A stretch of DNA of 36,005 nt from an uncultured Pelagibacteraceae bacterium (lineage in GTDB: Bacteria; Pseudomonadota; Alphaproteobacteria; Pelagibacterales; Pelagibacteraceae). Location: assembly GCA_902535745.1 (NCBI GenBank), contig CACAUR010000008.1, positions 1 through 36,005 on the forward strand, given 5' to 3'. A model generated the notes under the pieces. That model made no database searches. It worked only from the letters and a program-made list of their open reading frames with translations, and was not told where the DNA came from. The position numbers and the translations under genes are program-made. Every line of letters begins with the position of its first letter. Position 1 is the stretch's first letter. Positions 26,576-35,900 of the stretch are shown in pieces.

Positions 26576-27081
26576 TGAAGCTAAAAATTTTTAAATACAA
26601 AAAAGTAAAAAGCACTAATGATATTGCTATTAGGAAAATTAGGTCAGGAATTAAAAATGGAATAGTTACTAGTGATGCACAAAGCTCCGGCAGAGGTAGG
26701 CATGGAAATAAATGGGTTTCCTATAAGGGCAATCTTTTTGTAACTATTTTTTTTTCAATTTCAAACAATCTAAATTTAAATAAGTTTAATTATAAAAATT
26801 GTCTGATAATAAAAAGGGTTTTATCAAAATATATAAAACACGATCTAAAAATTAAAAGACCAAACGATATTTTGTTTAAACAGTATAAAATTTGTGGAAT
26901 TTTACAGGAAACAATTTTTTACAAGAATCTTAAATACTTGTTAGTTGGTGTAGGCTTAAACTTATTAAGGAGTCCAAAATTTAAGAATTATAAAACCACA
27001 AGTGTATATGAAATTACTAAAAAAAAAGTTGATAGAATTAGAATCTTAAATGAAATTAAATTAAATTATGAATCAATCTAA
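26575..27081 (+). CDS. birA: Biotin-[acetyl-CoA-carboxylase] ligase, short catalytic-domain form
   Basis: A 168-residue protein with the biotin-ligase core: KSTNDIA (11-18), the glycine loop SSGRGRHGNKW (37-47), RPND (95-98, WPND in many homologues) and KICGILQE with the catalytic-type Lys105, then VGVGLNLL. It should attach biotin to the carrier protein of acetyl-CoA or propionyl-CoA carboxylase. There is no N-terminal helix-turn-helix, so no repressor role is expected. It also ends before the usual C-terminal SH3-like domain, making it markedly shorter than the roughly 230-320 residues of most ligases. No frameshift remnant is visible; coaX begins 14 bases before its stop. Activity is likely but not certain. 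Confidence 0.85.
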   Translation: MKLKIFKYKKVKSTNDIAIRKIRSGIKNGIVTSDAQSSGRGRHGNKWVSYKGNLFVTIFFSISNNLNLNKFNYKNCLIIKRVLSKYIKHDLKIKRPNDILFKQYKICGILQETIFYKNLKYLLVGVGLNLLRSPKFKNYKTTSVYEITKKKVDRIRILNEIKLNYESI

Positions 27082-27829
27082 GAAAAAATATATTTTGGTT
27101 GGTGATATTGGTAATACCGAGACCAAAATTTTTTTTAAAAATAACAAAATCGAAAAAAAAATTATCATTCAAAGCAACGAAATGATTTATGGCAAGATTA
27201 AATCAAAGGTTTTATTTTTAAAAAAATTCAACTTTAAGGATAAGGCTGTTTTTTGTAGTGTAGTTCCATCCAATTTTAGAATCATTAAAAAGGTATTTGA
27301 ACGAGAGTTAAAAATTAAAATAGTTCAATTAAAGAATATTTATAAAAACAAAATAATTAAATTGAAAGTTAATAAAAAACAAATCGGTTCAGATAGATTA
27401 GCAAATGCAATTAGCGTTTTTAATAAAAAAAATAATTTTATAGTTGTAGATTTTGGAACAGCTACTACCTTTGATGTCATCATAAAAGATGTTTACTGGG
27501 GTGGTATAATTGCTCCAGGAGTTAATCTTTCATTAAAAAATTTAATATCAAAAGCAGAATTGATCCCAAAAATTAATTTAAGCCAAACTAAAATAGTTAT
27601 TGGAAAAAATACAAAGCAGGCAGTAGTATCAGGTTTTTATTGGGGATATAGTGGTCTTATCGAGAAAATAATTTCTAAGATTTCAAAAATTACTAAAAAA
27701 AATTTTAAGATTATTTTAACAGGAGGTCTTGCGCATTTATTTAAAAGAAATATAAGATTAAATGTTTTGGTCGACAAAAATCTTACAATAAAAGGGTTAA
27801 TAAAAGCTCATAAAATATTAAACAAATGA
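27068..27829 (+). CDS. coaX: Type III pantothenate kinase
   Basis: A 253-residue ASKHA-fold kinase. The phosphate motif DIGNTETK is at 13-20, GSDRLANAI at 107-115 and VVDFGTATTFDVI at about 126-138, followed by GGIIAPGV and the adenosine motif LTGGLA. It phosphorylates pantothenate in the first step of coenzyme A synthesis, is insensitive to CoA feedback and usually needs a monovalent cation. The next-door biotin ligase and RNase J form a conserved alphaproteobacterial neighbourhood. It overlaps birA by 14 bases and rnj by 4 (ATGA). Confidence 0.95.
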   Translation: MNQSKKKYILVGDIGNTETKIFFKNNKIEKKIIIQSNEMIYGKIKSKVLFLKKFNFKDKAVFCSVVPSNFRIIKKVFERELKIKIVQLKNIYKNKIIKLKVNKKQIGSDRLANAISVFNKKNNFIVVDFGTATTFDVIIKDVYWGGIIAPGVNLSLKNLISKAELIPKINLSQTKIVIGKNTKQAVVSGFYWGYSGLIEKIISKISKITKKNFKIILTGGLAHLFKRNIRLNVLVDKNLTIKGLIKAHKILNK

Positions 27830-29484
27830 AAGATGAATTATTATTTTGTCCACTAGGTGGATCAGGTGAAATTGGCATGAACTTAAATCTGTTTGCTTAT
27901 GGCAAACCAGAGAATCATAAGTGGATTATTGTAGATATTGGCGTCACCTTTGCGGATGATACAGTTCCAGGAATAGATCTAATATATCCTGATCCTGGTT
28001 TCATAGTTGATAAAAAAGAATCATTACTTGGTATAGTACTTACACATGCTCATGAAGATCACATTGGAGCGATTTCACATATCTGGCCAGATCTTAAATG
28101 TAATATATATGCCACTCCATTTACTGCAGCTTTAGTGACTGAAAAGTTTAAGGAAAAGAAAATAGACATTCACCCTTTTTTAAAGATTGTAAATTTAAGA
28201 GGTAATATAAAACTTGGACCATTTGATATTGAGCTAATAACTATGACTCACTCCATTCTAGAACCCAACGGACTGAAAATAAAAACTCCACTTGGCTGCG
28301 TGTTACATACCGGTGATTGGAAGTGTGATCCAAACCCATTAATTGGAGATGTTATAGACTCTAAAAAACTTAAATCAATTGGCGATGAAGGAGTTTTGAC
28401 GATGATATGCGACTCAACAAATATATTTAGTATTGGTAGATCGGGCTCAGAAATGGATGTAAGAAAAAATTTACTAAAGATATTTGAAAGATTAAAAAAA
28501 AAAATAATAGTCACCTGTTTTGCATCAAATGTTGCTAGAATGGAAACTATTTTCTTTTGTGCGCAGAAAACTGGAAGACAGATTTCTTTGGTAGGAAGGT
28601 CTATGCATAGAATTTTTAAAGCAGCTAGACAATGTGGGTATCTCAAAGATGTAATTGAACCTATTGATCCAAGAGATGCCAAAAAAATTTCAAGAGACAA
28701 AATAGTCTATTTATGTACTGGAACTCAAGGAGAACCTATGGGAGCAATGAGCAGAATATCGAATTTTACCCATCCAGATGTAATGATGGAAAATGGCGAC
28801 ACTGCAATTTTTTCATCTAAAATAATACCTGGAAATGAAAAAAAACTTTCTAAATTACACAATCAATTAGTTATTGAAGGTATTGAGGTGATTACAGAAG
28901 AAGATGAATTTATACATGTATCCGGTCACCCTAATAGAGAAGAATTAAAGGATATGTATAATTGGATAAAACCAAAATCAGTAATACCAGTTCATGGAGA
29001 ATACAGACATATGCAGGAGCACATTAATTTTGCTAAAGAAATGAAAATACCTTACCCAGTTAAAGTTATGAATGGTGATATTGTTAAATTAGCTCCAGCC
29101 GAAAAACCTTTTGTTTATGATAAAGCACCTGCAGGAAAAGTATATTTGGATGGAAATATTAGTGTCGAAGAGGACTCAATTTCTATTAAAGAGCGTAAAA
29201 ATCTTTCTATAAACGGAATGATGGAAGTTACAATTCTTGTTACACCCAAAGGTAACATTCATGACAGACCAATTGTGACGGTTAAGGGGCTCCCAATAAA
29301 TGATTATGAAGATTTTAGATTTGGATTAGAGAATGAAATTGAAAAAACAGCTAGAACATTTTCTTTAACGAATAGCAGGCAGCAAGAAAATGCTATCGAT
29401 GCTTTTAAAAGTGTTTGTAAAAAATATACAAAAAATAAAGTAGGCAAAAGACCTTTTACAAATATTAATATAGTTCAAATTTGA
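27826..29484 (+). CDS. rnj: Ribonuclease J
   Basis: A 552-residue metallo-beta-lactamase/beta-CASP nuclease. PLGGSGEIGMN opens the fold; the metal motif HAHEDH is at residues 74-79; TGDWKCDPNP and the CDSTN segment continue the active site; SGHPNREELKDMYNWIKP and IPVHGEYRHM are the beta-CASP and final metal-ligand regions. RNase J has endo- and 5'-3' exonuclease activity in RNA maturation and turnover. Its 3' end overlaps the DUF1467 gene by one base (TGATG). Confidence 0.95.
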   Translation: MKDELLFCPLGGSGEIGMNLNLFAYGKPENHKWIIVDIGVTFADDTVPGIDLIYPDPGFIVDKKESLLGIVLTHAHEDHIGAISHIWPDLKCNIYATPFTAALVTEKFKEKKIDIHPFLKIVNLRGNIKLGPFDIELITMTHSILEPNGLKIKTPLGCVLHTGDWKCDPNPLIGDVIDSKKLKSIGDEGVLTMICDSTNIFSIGRSGSEMDVRKNLLKIFERLKKKIIVTCFASNVARMETIFFCAQKTGRQISLVGRSMHRIFKAARQCGYLKDVIEPIDPRDAKKISRDKIVYLCTGTQGEPMGAMSRISNFTHPDVMMENGDTAIFSSKIIPGNEKKLSKLHNQLVIEGIEVITEEDEFIHVSGHPNREELKDMYNWIKPKSVIPVHGEYRHMQEHINFAKEMKIPYPVKVMNGDIVKLAPAEKPFVYDKAPAGKVYLDGNISVEEDSISIKERKNLSINGMMEVTILVTPKGNIHDRPIVTVKGLPINDYEDFRFGLENEIEKTARTFSLTNSRQQENAIDAFKSVCKKYTKNKVGKRPFTNINIVQI

Positions 29485-29729
29485 TGAATTTAACTGGTTC
29501 GATTATTATATATGTTCTTATATGGTGGATAGTTTTCTTTTCGTTACTGCCAGTAGATGTAGATCGAAATCAAAAAAATTTTGTGGAGGGTGTTGACCCC
29601 GGTGCTCCCGAAAACCCTAAATTAATAAAAAAACTATTATATACAACTTTGATTACATCAATAATTTTTATAGGTATATTTCTATTAGTAAAGTATGATT
29701 ATCTTAATTTAAGGAGTCTAATTACATAA
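29484..29729 (+). CDS. DUF1467 family small membrane protein
   Basis: An 81-residue protein with two membrane helices, SIIIYVLIWWIVFFSLLPV and TTLITSIIFIGIFLLVKY, and a polar loop GVDPGAPENPK between them. The W-x-x-F-x-x-LP-V element and the GxxPGAPxxP loop match DUF1467, found almost only in alphaproteobacteria. The ATG at 29484 overlaps the RNase J stop (TGATG); a TTG one codon earlier is possible but unneeded. The function is unknown; it is commonly next to proS. It overlaps proS by one base. Confidence 0.85.
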   Translation: MNLTGSIIIYVLIWWIVFFSLLPVDVDRNQKNFVEGVDPGAPENPKLIKKLLYTTLITSIIFIGIFLLVKYDYLNLRSLIT

Positions 29730-31057
29730 TGTTTTTATCAAAATCATTTATTCCATTATTAAAAAACTATCCTTCTGAGGCAAAAATTAAATCACACAAA
29801 CTAATGTTAAGGTTAGGAATGATTAAACAATCATCAGCAGGTATTTACTCTTGGCTTCCCCTTGGCTTCAAAGTGATGAAAAAAATTGAACAAATAGTCA
29901 GGGAGGAACAAAATAAAATAGGTGCTCAAGAAATATTGATGCCCACAATACAGTCTTCTGAAATTTGGAAAGAAAGTGGAAGATATGAAGATTATGGAGA
30001 GGAGATGCTCAGAATTAAAGATAGACAGAACAGAGAAATTTTATATGGCCCAACTAATGAGGAGCTAGTTACAGATATTTTTAGAAACAGTATAAAATCA
30101 TATAAATCCCTTCCTCAATTACTGTATCATATTCAATGGAAATTTAGGGATGAACTAAGACCAAGATTTGGGATAATGAGATGTAGAGAATTTTTTATGA
30201 AAGATGCGTATTCATTTGACCTTAATGATGATGATGCAGAATTTTCATATAATAAATTTTTTTTGTCATATTTAAAAACTTTTAAGAGATTGGAATTATC
30301 AGCAATACCTATGACAGCTGAAACGGGGCCAATTGGTGGGAGCTTGTCACATGAATTTATTATCTTAGCTGAAACCGGTGAAAGTAAAATTTATACTGAC
30401 AAAAGAATTTTTGAGGTAAATCACGATAACTATAAATTAGACAAAGAGTCTTTAAAAAAACTAAGACTTAAATATGAGCAATTTTACGCTGTTACAGATG
30501 AGAAAATTGACAACAAGGAGTTCAACAATAAGGTTGATAAAAAAAATCAGTTAGAGACCAAAGGTATTGAAGTCGGTCATATTTTTTACTTTGGTGATAA
30601 GTATTCAAAACCAATGAATGCTGCTGTCGATAAAGATGGTAAAAAATTTTTTGTAAAAATGGGTTCTTATGGAATTGGAGTTTCAAGATTAGTTGGTGCC
30701 TTAATTGAGGCAAATTTTGATGAGAAAAATGAAGTTATGAAATGGCCAGTATCAGTTTCTCCTTTTGAATGTGCAATTATTTGTTTTGCATCTAAAAATG
30801 ATACCACCAGTATCGAAATGGGTATTAAAGTAAAAAATTTTTTAGAACAGAATAATATTGAAACAGTTTTAGACGATTCAGATGAAAATTTTTCAGGAAA
30901 GTTAAAAAAATTTAATTTAATTGGAATACCATTTCAAATTCTAATTGGAAAGAATCCTGATAAAAATAAAGTTGAGTTTAAAGAAGTGGGGAACAATAGC
31001 AAGATGATAAGTCTTGAAGAAGCCCTTAATTTCATTAAATCCAAAAAAATAAATTGA
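29729..31057 (+). CDS. proS: Prolyl-tRNA synthetase, alphaproteobacterial short type
   Basis: A 442-residue class II aminoacyl-tRNA synthetase. Motif 1 region IGAQEILMPTIQ, the motif 2 region YHIQWKFRDELRPRFGIMRCREFFMKDAYSF, the GPTNEELV segment and the motif 3 region GSYGIGVSRLVGALIEA are all present, followed by a short anticodon-binding domain. It is about 130 residues shorter than the E. coli enzyme because the editing insertion domain between motifs 2 and 3 is missing, which is normal in alphaproteobacteria and not a truncation. It loads proline onto tRNA-Pro. Its stop overlaps the lolC start as TTGA. Confidence 0.96.
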   Translation: MFLSKSFIPLLKNYPSEAKIKSHKLMLRLGMIKQSSAGIYSWLPLGFKVMKKIEQIVREEQNKIGAQEILMPTIQSSEIWKESGRYEDYGEEMLRIKDRQNREILYGPTNEELVTDIFRNSIKSYKSLPQLLYHIQWKFRDELRPRFGIMRCREFFMKDAYSFDLNDDDAEFSYNKFFLSYLKTFKRLELSAIPMTAETGPIGGSLSHEFIILAETGESKIYTDKRIFEVNHDNYKLDKESLKKLRLKYEQFYAVTDEKIDNKEFNNKVDKKNQLETKGIEVGHIFYFGDKYSKPMNAAVDKDGKKFFVKMGSYGIGVSRLVGALIEANFDEKNEVMKWPVSVSPFECAIICFASKNDTTSIEMGIKVKNFLEQNNIETVLDDSDENFSGKLKKFNLIGIPFQILIGKNPDKNKVEFKEVGNNSKMISLEEALNFIKSKKIN

Positions 31058-32283
31058 TCTCAACTTTAGAAAAAAAAATAATTTTTAGATATCTAAAAAC
31101 CAGAAAAAAAGATGGTTTTTTAAATATAATCACTTTATTTTCTTTCTCAGGCATAAGTTTAGGCGTGGCAGTTTTAATTATAGTTATGTCTGTAATGAAT
31201 GGCTTTAGGTCAGAGTTGATAAATAAGATAACTAATTTCAATGCACATGTAATCGTAAAACCCTATGATAAGAAAATAGAAAAAAAAAAAATAGATAACG
31301 AATTTTTACAAAATATATCTTCAAACTTGATATTAAGCAATAATGGAGAGGGAATACTTTTAAATGATGAAATTACTAAAGGTATTTTAGTAAGAGGCTA
31401 TTCTGAAAATGACTTTCAAAAACTGAATATTGTAAATAATAAATATTTTAGAGGCGATAAAAAAATCTTAGAGAATAATATATCGATAGGGAGTGATTTG
31501 AGTTATGACCTCGAATTAAAAATTGGTGACCGAGTTTCAATACTTTCACCTTCCGGTGAAAATACACTCATTGGATCCATACCTCGACAAAAAACTTTTA
31601 AAATAAGTTCTATATTTGATAGTAGGTTTGCTGAGTTTAATAATTCTGTTGTGTTTATTAATCTTAAAGATCTAGAAGGCTTATTTGATTTAAAAAAAGG
31701 AAATAATTTCTTAGAGATTTATTTATATAAACCTGACAAAATTGAGATTTATCGTGAAAAACTAATGTCGATTTTTACCGACGAATATATATTTACCTGG
31801 TCAGATTTAAACAAACCATTATTTTCCGCCTTAAAAGTAGAAAGAAATGTTATGTTCATAATATTATCTCTAATAATCATAGTTGCTGCTTTTAACATTA
31901 TTTCAGGCCTTACAATTCTGGTTAAAAACAAAACAAGGGAAATTGCTATATTAAAATCAATAGGTGTTTCAAACTTTTCTATTCGAAAAATATTTTTTTT
32001 TATTGGATTTTTTATAGGATTTTTAGCAACAATTATGGGAGTTTTCATAGGTGTAACTTTCTCTCTTTATGTTGAGAAGATAAGGATGTTAATTAGCAAT
32101 ATCTTTAATGTAAGTTTATTTCCAGAAGAAATATATTTTTTAAGCACTATTCCATATCAAATAGATTTTTGGTCAATATTTTTAATTTCAAGTTGTTCAA
32201 TTATAATGACTTGTTTAGTCTCAATATACCCTGCAACTAAAGCAGCAAAATTAGATACAATTAAATCCTTAAAATATGAGTAA
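31054..32283 (+). CDS. lolC: Lipoprotein-releasing system permease (LolC/LolE type)
   Basis: A 409-residue inner-membrane protein. The N-terminus (FRYLKTRKKDGFLNIITLFS) leads to one helix (ISLGVAVLIIVMSVMNGF), then a large periplasmic domain and three C-terminal helices, the MacB/FtsX-like layout of LolC/E. With LolD it releases outer-membrane lipoproteins from the inner membrane to LolA. TTG at 31054 is the start because it overlaps the proS stop (TTGA) and the next in-frame ATG is after the first helix. Only one permease gene is present, so a homodimer is likely, unless a second copy is elsewhere. It overlaps lolD by 8 bases. Confidence 0.92.
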   Translation: MISTLEKKIIFRYLKTRKKDGFLNIITLFSFSGISLGVAVLIIVMSVMNGFRSELINKITNFNAHVIVKPYDKKIEKKKIDNEFLQNISSNLILSNNGEGILLNDEITKGILVRGYSENDFQKLNIVNNKYFRGDKKILENNISIGSDLSYDLELKIGDRVSILSPSGENTLIGSIPRQKTFKISSIFDSRFAEFNNSVVFINLKDLEGLFDLKKGNNFLEIYLYKPDKIEIYREKLMSIFTDEYIFTWSDLNKPLFSALKVERNVMFIILSLIIIVAAFNIISGLTILVKNKTREIAILKSIGVSNFSIRKIFFFIGFFIGFLATIMGVFIGVTFSLYVEKIRMLISNIFNVSLFPEEIYFLSTIPYQIDFWSIFLISSCSIIMTCLVSIYPATKAAKLDTIKSLKYE

Positions 32284-32959
32284 CATTATAGAACTAAACA
32301 ATATTTCAAAGACATTTGATAATCAAAAAAAGATTTCTGTTCTTAAAAATTTAAGTTTTAAATTTAAAAAAGGAAAAATTTATTCATTATCTGGACCCTC
32401 TGGATCTGGAAAATCAACTTTACTAAATTTATTATCTTTAATAGATAGACCATCCTCAGGAAATATCAAAATCGATAATCAAAATATAAACTACAACAAA
32501 AGTGAGGTTAATGATAAAATTAGATCGAATAATATCGGAATTGTTTATCAAGAGAAAAATTTATTGCCTGATTTTACGGCTATTGAAAATGTTTGCATAG
32601 CCAGCTTAGCTGCTAATAATAATCACAAAATGGCAGAACAAGAATCATTAATGATAATTCAAAAAGTCGGTTTAAAAGATAGGGCTAATCATTATCCATC
32701 AGAATTATCAGGAGGAGAAATGCAAAGAATTGCTATATCGAGAGCAATAGTAAATAAACCCAGAATAATACTAGCTGATGAACCAACTGGAAGTTTAGAT
32801 CACGAAAACGCAAATCAAATATTTAACCTACTCTTTAAATTAAAAAACAAAGATCGTGTTATAATATTTGCAACTCATAATAGATTTTTTGCTAATAAAG
32901 CAGACTATAAAATTTCCTTAAGTAATGGTAAAATCAAAATCATTAATGGAAAAATCTAA
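32276..32959 (+). CDS. lolD: Lipoprotein-releasing system ATP-binding protein LolD
   Basis: A 227-residue ABC ATPase. Walker A GPSGSGKST is at 40-48, the Q-loop glutamine at about 92, the signature LSGGEMQRIAISRAI follows, and Walker B with D-loop is ILADEPTGSLD; the H-loop histidine is in FATHN. It powers the LolC permease encoded just upstream. The gene overlaps dnaE by 14 bases. Confidence 0.95.
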   Translation: MSNIIELNNISKTFDNQKKISVLKNLSFKFKKGKIYSLSGPSGSGKSTLLNLLSLIDRPSSGNIKIDNQNINYNKSEVNDKIRSNNIGIVYQEKNLLPDFTAIENVCIASLAANNNHKMAEQESLMIIQKVGLKDRANHYPSELSGGEMQRIAISRAIVNKPRIILADEPTGSLDHENANQIFNLLFKLKNKDRVIIFATHNRFFANKADYKISLSNGKIKIINGKI

Positions 32960-35900
32960 AAAAATATTTAATCACTTAAAAATACATACTCAATATTCTA
33001 TTTGTGAAGGCGCCATAAAAATTGATGATCTTAGTAAATATTGCAAAGACAACAAGGTTAAAGCGATTGGAATGTCAGATACGTCAAATTTGTGTGGATC
33101 TCTAGAATTCTCAGAACAAATTTCTAAGTCAAAAACTCAGCCTATAATTGGATCCCAGATTAAGTTTAAATTCAATGATATAATTGGATCGTTACCTATA
33201 ATAGCTAAAAATAGCAATGGTTACAAAGAACTGATTAATTTGTCATCTAAATCTTTTCTTGAGAACTCTGATATAAATGATCCACATTGTAAAATAGAAT
33301 TATTATTTAATTGTTCTAAAAATTTAATAATTCTATCAGGAGGTATTAACAATTTATCAGGTGTTCTTTTTCAAAAAGGGAGAGTTGATGAGCTTGAAAA
33401 ACTTTATTTTTCTTTAAATAAAAATTTTGGTGATAACTTCTATATTGAAATTCAAAGACATGATGATTTAAATGAAAAAAATTTTGAAAACTTCAATTTA
33501 TCCGTTTCAAAAAAAATTAATGCTCCCATAATAGCAACTAATGAGGTTTATTATTTAAACAAAGAAATGAGCGAAGCACACGATGCATTACTTTGTATTG
33601 GTTCAAAAAATTATATAAACGACAAACAAAGAATAAAGCTAACAGATAATCATTATTTCAAAAGTGATGATGAAATGAAGGAAATATTCAGTGATTTACC
33701 CGAGGCTTTGGAAAACAATTATAATTTACCATTAAGGTGCAGCTTCAGACCTGAATATTCCAAACCATTATTACCAGATATAAACTCAAATAATGATATT
33801 TCATCCGATGACCAATTAAAAAAAGATGCAAATGAAGGTTTAATAAATAAATTTAAGGAAAGATTCGAAGATGAAAATTTAAAAGGTGAAAAATTTTTAA
33901 AATATAAAAAAAGATTAGATCACGAAATAAACATAATATGTGAGATGAATTATTCTAGTTATTTTTTAATTGTATCCGATTACATCATATGGGCAAAAAA
34001 AAATAATATACCAGTTGGACCAGGTAGAGGGTCTGGTGCTGGTTCATTAGTAGCATGGTGTTTACAAATTACTGACGTAGACCCAATTTATTTTGATTTA
34101 ATTTTTGAAAGATTTTTAAACCCAGACCGTATTTCTATGCCTGACTTTGATATTGATTTTTGTGAGGAAAAACGTGATTTAGTTTTTGAGTATCTTAACA
34201 AAAAATACAAAGACTCAGTAGCTCATATTATTACATTCGGAAAATTAAAAGCTAGAATGGTTATTAGAGATGTGGGAAGAGTAATGGGTCTTCCATATGG
34301 TTTTGTCGATAGTATATGCAAGATGATTCCTTTCGACCCCTCAAGACCAATGAGTTTGACTGAATGCATAAATTCAGAACCAAGATTACAAAAGATTATA
34401 AATGAAGATAAAAGAGTAGATAAGCTTATTAAGCTCTCTTTGAAACTCGAGGGTTTAAACAGAAATTTTGCAACTCATGCAGCTGGCGTAGTAATTGCAG
34501 ATAAAAAATTAATCGATACAGTTCCACTGTACAAAGACACCTCATCCAATTTACTTTTACCCTCCACTCAGTTTGATATGTATTCAGCTGAAAACTCTGG
34601 TCTTATTAAATTTGATTTTTTGGGTTTAAAAACACTTACTGTAATAAATAACACCATTAAACTGCTAAATAAAAAAAAAATTGATTTTAATATAGATAAA
34701 ATTAATTATGAAGATCAAACCGTTTTTGATTTGTTGTCTTCGGGTAAAACTGTTGGTTTATTTCAACTTGAAAGTTCTGGAATGAGGGATGCTCTAACAC
34801 AAATGAAACCAAATAGACTAGAGGACATCATAGCATTAGTTGCTTTATATAGACCAGGTCCTATGAGCAATATTCCAATTTATAATGATTGTAAACATGG
34901 GAAAAGATCACCGGATTATCTACATCCAAAATTGGAAAACATTTTAAAGTCAACATATGGTGTAATTATTTACCAGGAGCAAGTTATGAAAATTGCCCAA
35001 GTGTTGTCAGGTTTTACTGCGGGTGAAGCAGATATTCTCAGACGCGCTATGGGAAAAAAGAAAAGAGCAGAATTAGAAAAACAGAAGGCAAGATTTATAG
35101 ATGGGGCATATCAAAATGGAATACAAAAAGATATTGCTGCAGGTATTTTTTTAAAGATCGAACCATTTGCAGAGTATGGCTTTAACAAAAGTCATGCTGC
35201 AGCTTATGCTATTATAGCTTATCAAACAGCATATTTAAAAACACATTTTACTAACGAATTTTTTTCTGCATCTATGTCAACGGAAATGTCAAATCAAAAA
35301 AAATTAGGAGAGTTTTATGAGGAACTAAAAAGACTCAATATAAATATAATATCACCTGATATAAACTTATGTAATGCTGATTTTTATTCTGATACAAAAA
35401 ACTTTTATTATGCTTTAGGGGCGTTGAAGAATGTTGGGTATGAGGCAATTTCTAACATAGTCAAAGAAAGAGAAAAAAATGGCAAATTTAAATCCTTAAA
35501 TGAATTTATAAATAGAGTAAATCCAAAAGATATAAACAAACTTCAAATGGAGGCACTTACAAAAGCAGGTGCATTTGATAATATTTTTAAAGATAGGAAA
35601 TCAATTTTTAAATCAATACCTAATTTAATATCCAAATCAAAAAATATTTTTGAAAACAAGTCCTTAAATCAAATAGATCTATTTGGTAATAGTGAAGAAT
35701 CTAATGACAACGAGGTAGTAGATAATCTTGGCGAATGGAATTTTCAGGAAAAAATGGCAAAAGAATTTGAAACTGTTGGTTTTTTTATATCGGATCATCC
35801 ACTTAACCAATATCGAGATATATTTAAGGAATTTAACATTCTTTCTTATAAAAATGTTAACGAAGATAAGGAAATTAGTGAAGGATCAGTCGCAGCAACT

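Noticed and set aside
28248..28700. A 150-codon minus-strand frame inside the RNase J gene
   Set aside because: It lies opposite the conserved beta-CASP coding region, has no ribosome binding site, and reads as an antisense shadow.
29729..31057. proS as a truncated gene, being about 130 codons shorter than in E. coli
   Set aside because: All three class II motifs and the anticodon domain are present; only the editing insertion is missing, which is standard in alphaproteobacteria.
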